From assembly GCF_900221005.1 (NCBI RefSeq), contig NZ_OBQI01000005.1:124001-188000 (forward strand): 64,000 nucleotides of DNA. The letters are read 5' to 3'. The position numbers were made by a program, and so were the translations under genes. Shown here piece by piece: positions 62,954-64,000 of this stretch. Within the stretch, counting starts at the first letter, position 1. Each line of letters begins with the position of its first letter. Under the pieces are notes generated by a model. It saw only the letters and a list, made by a program, of their open reading frames with translations, did not search any database and was not told where the DNA came from. This DNA comes from Blastococcus aggregatus (GTDB taxonomy: Bacteria; Actinomycetota; Actinomycetes; Mycobacteriales; Geodermatophilaceae).

Positions 62954-64000
62954 GTGACCGAGCCCGCTCCGCACATGACTCCTGAGCAGTTCCGGCAGCA
63001 CGGCCACGAGGTCGTGGACTGGATCGCCGACTACTGGGCGCGGGTGGAGTCCCTGCCAGTGCGCTCGACGGTGGCGCCGGGCGATGTGCGGGCCGCGCTG
63101 CCGGACGCGCCCCCGGAGCGGGGCGAGCCGTTCGCCGACGTGCTGGGCGACCTCGACCGCGTCGTGGTCCCCGGCCTCACGCACTGGCAGCACCCGGGCT
63201 TCTTCGGCTACTTCCCCGCGAACACCTCCGGGCCCTCCGTGCTCGGCGACCTCGTCTCGGCGGGCCTCGGCGTCCAGGGCATGTCGTGGGTGACCAGCCC
63301 GGCCGCGACCGAGCTCGAGCAGCACGTCATGGACTGGTTCGCCGAGCTGCTCGGGCTGCCCGCGTCCTTCCGCTCCACCGGCACCGGCGGCGGCGTCGTC
63401 CAGGACTCCAGCTCCGGCGCCAACCTCGTCGCGCTGCTCGCCGCCCTGCACCGCGCCAGCGGCGGCGCGACAGTCCGCCGCGGCGTCGAACCCGAGCGGG
63501 CCACCGTCTACGTCTCCCGGGAGACCCACTCCTCGATGGAGAAGGCCGTCCGCATCGCCGGCCTGGGCAGCGACGCGGTCCGCATCGTCGAGGTCGACGG
63601 CGCCCTGGCCATGGACCCCGCCGCGCTCGCCGCCCGCATGGAGCGCGACGTCGCCCGCGGGTACACCCCGGTGCTGGTCTGCGCCACCGTCGGCACGACG
63701 TCGACCACCGCCATGGACCCGCTGGCCGCGATCGGCCCGATCTGCCAGAAGCACGGCGCGTGGCTGCACGTCGACGCCGCCTACGCCGGCGTCAGCGCCG
63801 TCGTCCCCGAGCTGCGCGCCCTCCAGGACGGCGTGGAGTGGGCCGACAGCTACACCACCGACGCGCACAAGTGGCTGCTCACCGGGTTCGACGCCACCCT
63901 CTTCTGGGTCGCCGACCGCGCCGCCCTGACCGGGGCCCTGTCGATCCTCCCGGAGTACCTGCGCAACGCCGCCACCGACGCCGGCACCGTCGTCGACTAC
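62954..64000 (+). CDS. Pyridoxal-dependent group II (aromatic-L-amino-acid-type) decarboxylase, 5' part
   Basis: The 349 codons in the window read to its right edge without a stop. The protein has LTHWQHPGFFGYFPANTS and GMSWVTSPAATELEQ near the start, the PLP-phosphate region QDSSSGANLVALLAA, the aspartate in HVDAAYAGVSA and the PLP lysine in TTDAHKWLLTGFD (about residue 304). It resembles tyrosine/aromatic or related L-amino-acid decarboxylases; exact substrate unknown. The start could be GTG 62954 or, more likely by homology, ATG 62975 (MTPEQFRQHGHEVVDWI). Confidence 0.9.
   Translation, partial: MTEPAPHMTPEQFRQHGHEVVDWIADYWARVESLPVRSTVAPGDVRAALPDAPPERGEPFADVLGDLDRVVVPGLTHWQHPGFFGYFPANTSGPSVLGDLVSAGLGVQGMSWVTSPAATELEQHVMDWFAELLGLPASFRSTGTGGGVVQDSSSGANLVALLAALHRASGGATVRRGVEPERATVYVSRETHSSMEKAVRIAGLGSDAVRIVEVDGALAMDPAALAARMERDVARGYTPVLVCATVGTTSTTAMDPLAAIGPICQKHGAWLHVDAAYAGVSAVVPELRALQDGVEWADSYTTDAHKWLLTGFDATLFWVADRAALTGALSILPEYLRNAATDAGTVVDY

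Noticed and set aside
1-64000. Prophage, insertion sequence, toxin-antitoxin or defence island
   Set aside because: No transposase, integrase, toxin or nuclease-type defence gene was recognised, and no long stretch of deviating composition was noticed.

Overview
The window is very GC-rich DNA with mostly GTG/ATG starts, dense co-directional operons and strong G/C at third codon positions, so it comes from a high-GC actinobacterium. The thrS-HIT-pgsA-patA-pimA-(membrane protein)-pdxST-yebC-ruvCAB-yajC-secDF-apt-rel order and an SsgA-family gene fit a morphologically complex actinomycete. I favour the Geodermatophilaceae (Blastococcus/Geodermatophilus type), but this rests on gene order and style, not on a database search. 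No phage, insertion sequence or CRISPR array was seen, and the window is largely a chromosomal housekeeping core.

Left part (1-22 kb). A minus-strand operon runs rarA / DUF948-like membrane protein / small membrane protein / alaS / ruvX / mltG / aroE / (start of a probable prepilin peptidase). From 8.2 to 15.5 kb lies an accessory signalling block: an aldo-keto reductase, a membrane class III nucleotide cyclase, a CBS-domain protein, a histidine kinase with a cyclic-nucleotide-binding domain, a response regulator fused to a thioredoxin-reductase-like flavoprotein that lacks the CxxC, and an alpha/beta-hydrolase fused to a second cyclase. This is the most interesting part of the window. Minus-strand hisS, a second aldo-keto reductase, aspS and a class V aminotransferase follow, with a metallo-beta-lactamase-fold hydrolase upstream of hisS and a plus-strand peptidyl-prolyl isomerase.

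Middle (22-45 kb). The minus strand carries rel, apt, secF, secD, yajC, ruvB, ruvA and ruvC (with a LexA-type SOS box in front of ruvC), yebC, pdxT, pdxS, a small LemA-like membrane protein, the phosphatidylinositol-mannoside genes pimA, patA and pgsA, a HIT hydrolase and thrS. After a CapA-like lipoprotein and a MOSC protein comes a plus-strand copper pair (lipoprotein plus Tat-exported multicopper oxidase) and a RibD-like reductase.

Right part (45-64 kb). There is a tRNA-Val(CAC), a PGPGW membrane protein, an SsgA-family gene and a tRNA cluster Gly-Cys-Val. Then come a decayed methyltransferase, coaE, a small unknown gene with its own terminator, rpsA, four small plus-strand or accessory genes, DUF1990 and polA, a thioesterase, a GNAT, a complete branched-chain amino-acid ABC operon (livKHMGF), the ANTAR response regulator pdtaR, a tRNA-Leu(CAA) with an unusually short variable loop, and the start of an aromatic amino-acid decarboxylase.

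Many neighbouring genes overlap by ATGA or GTGA (at least 14 cases), implying tight translational coupling. Several strong hairpins mark operon ends. Gene names come from motif recognition and gene order; start sites were chosen from overlaps, Shine-Dalgarno-like sequences and family length.
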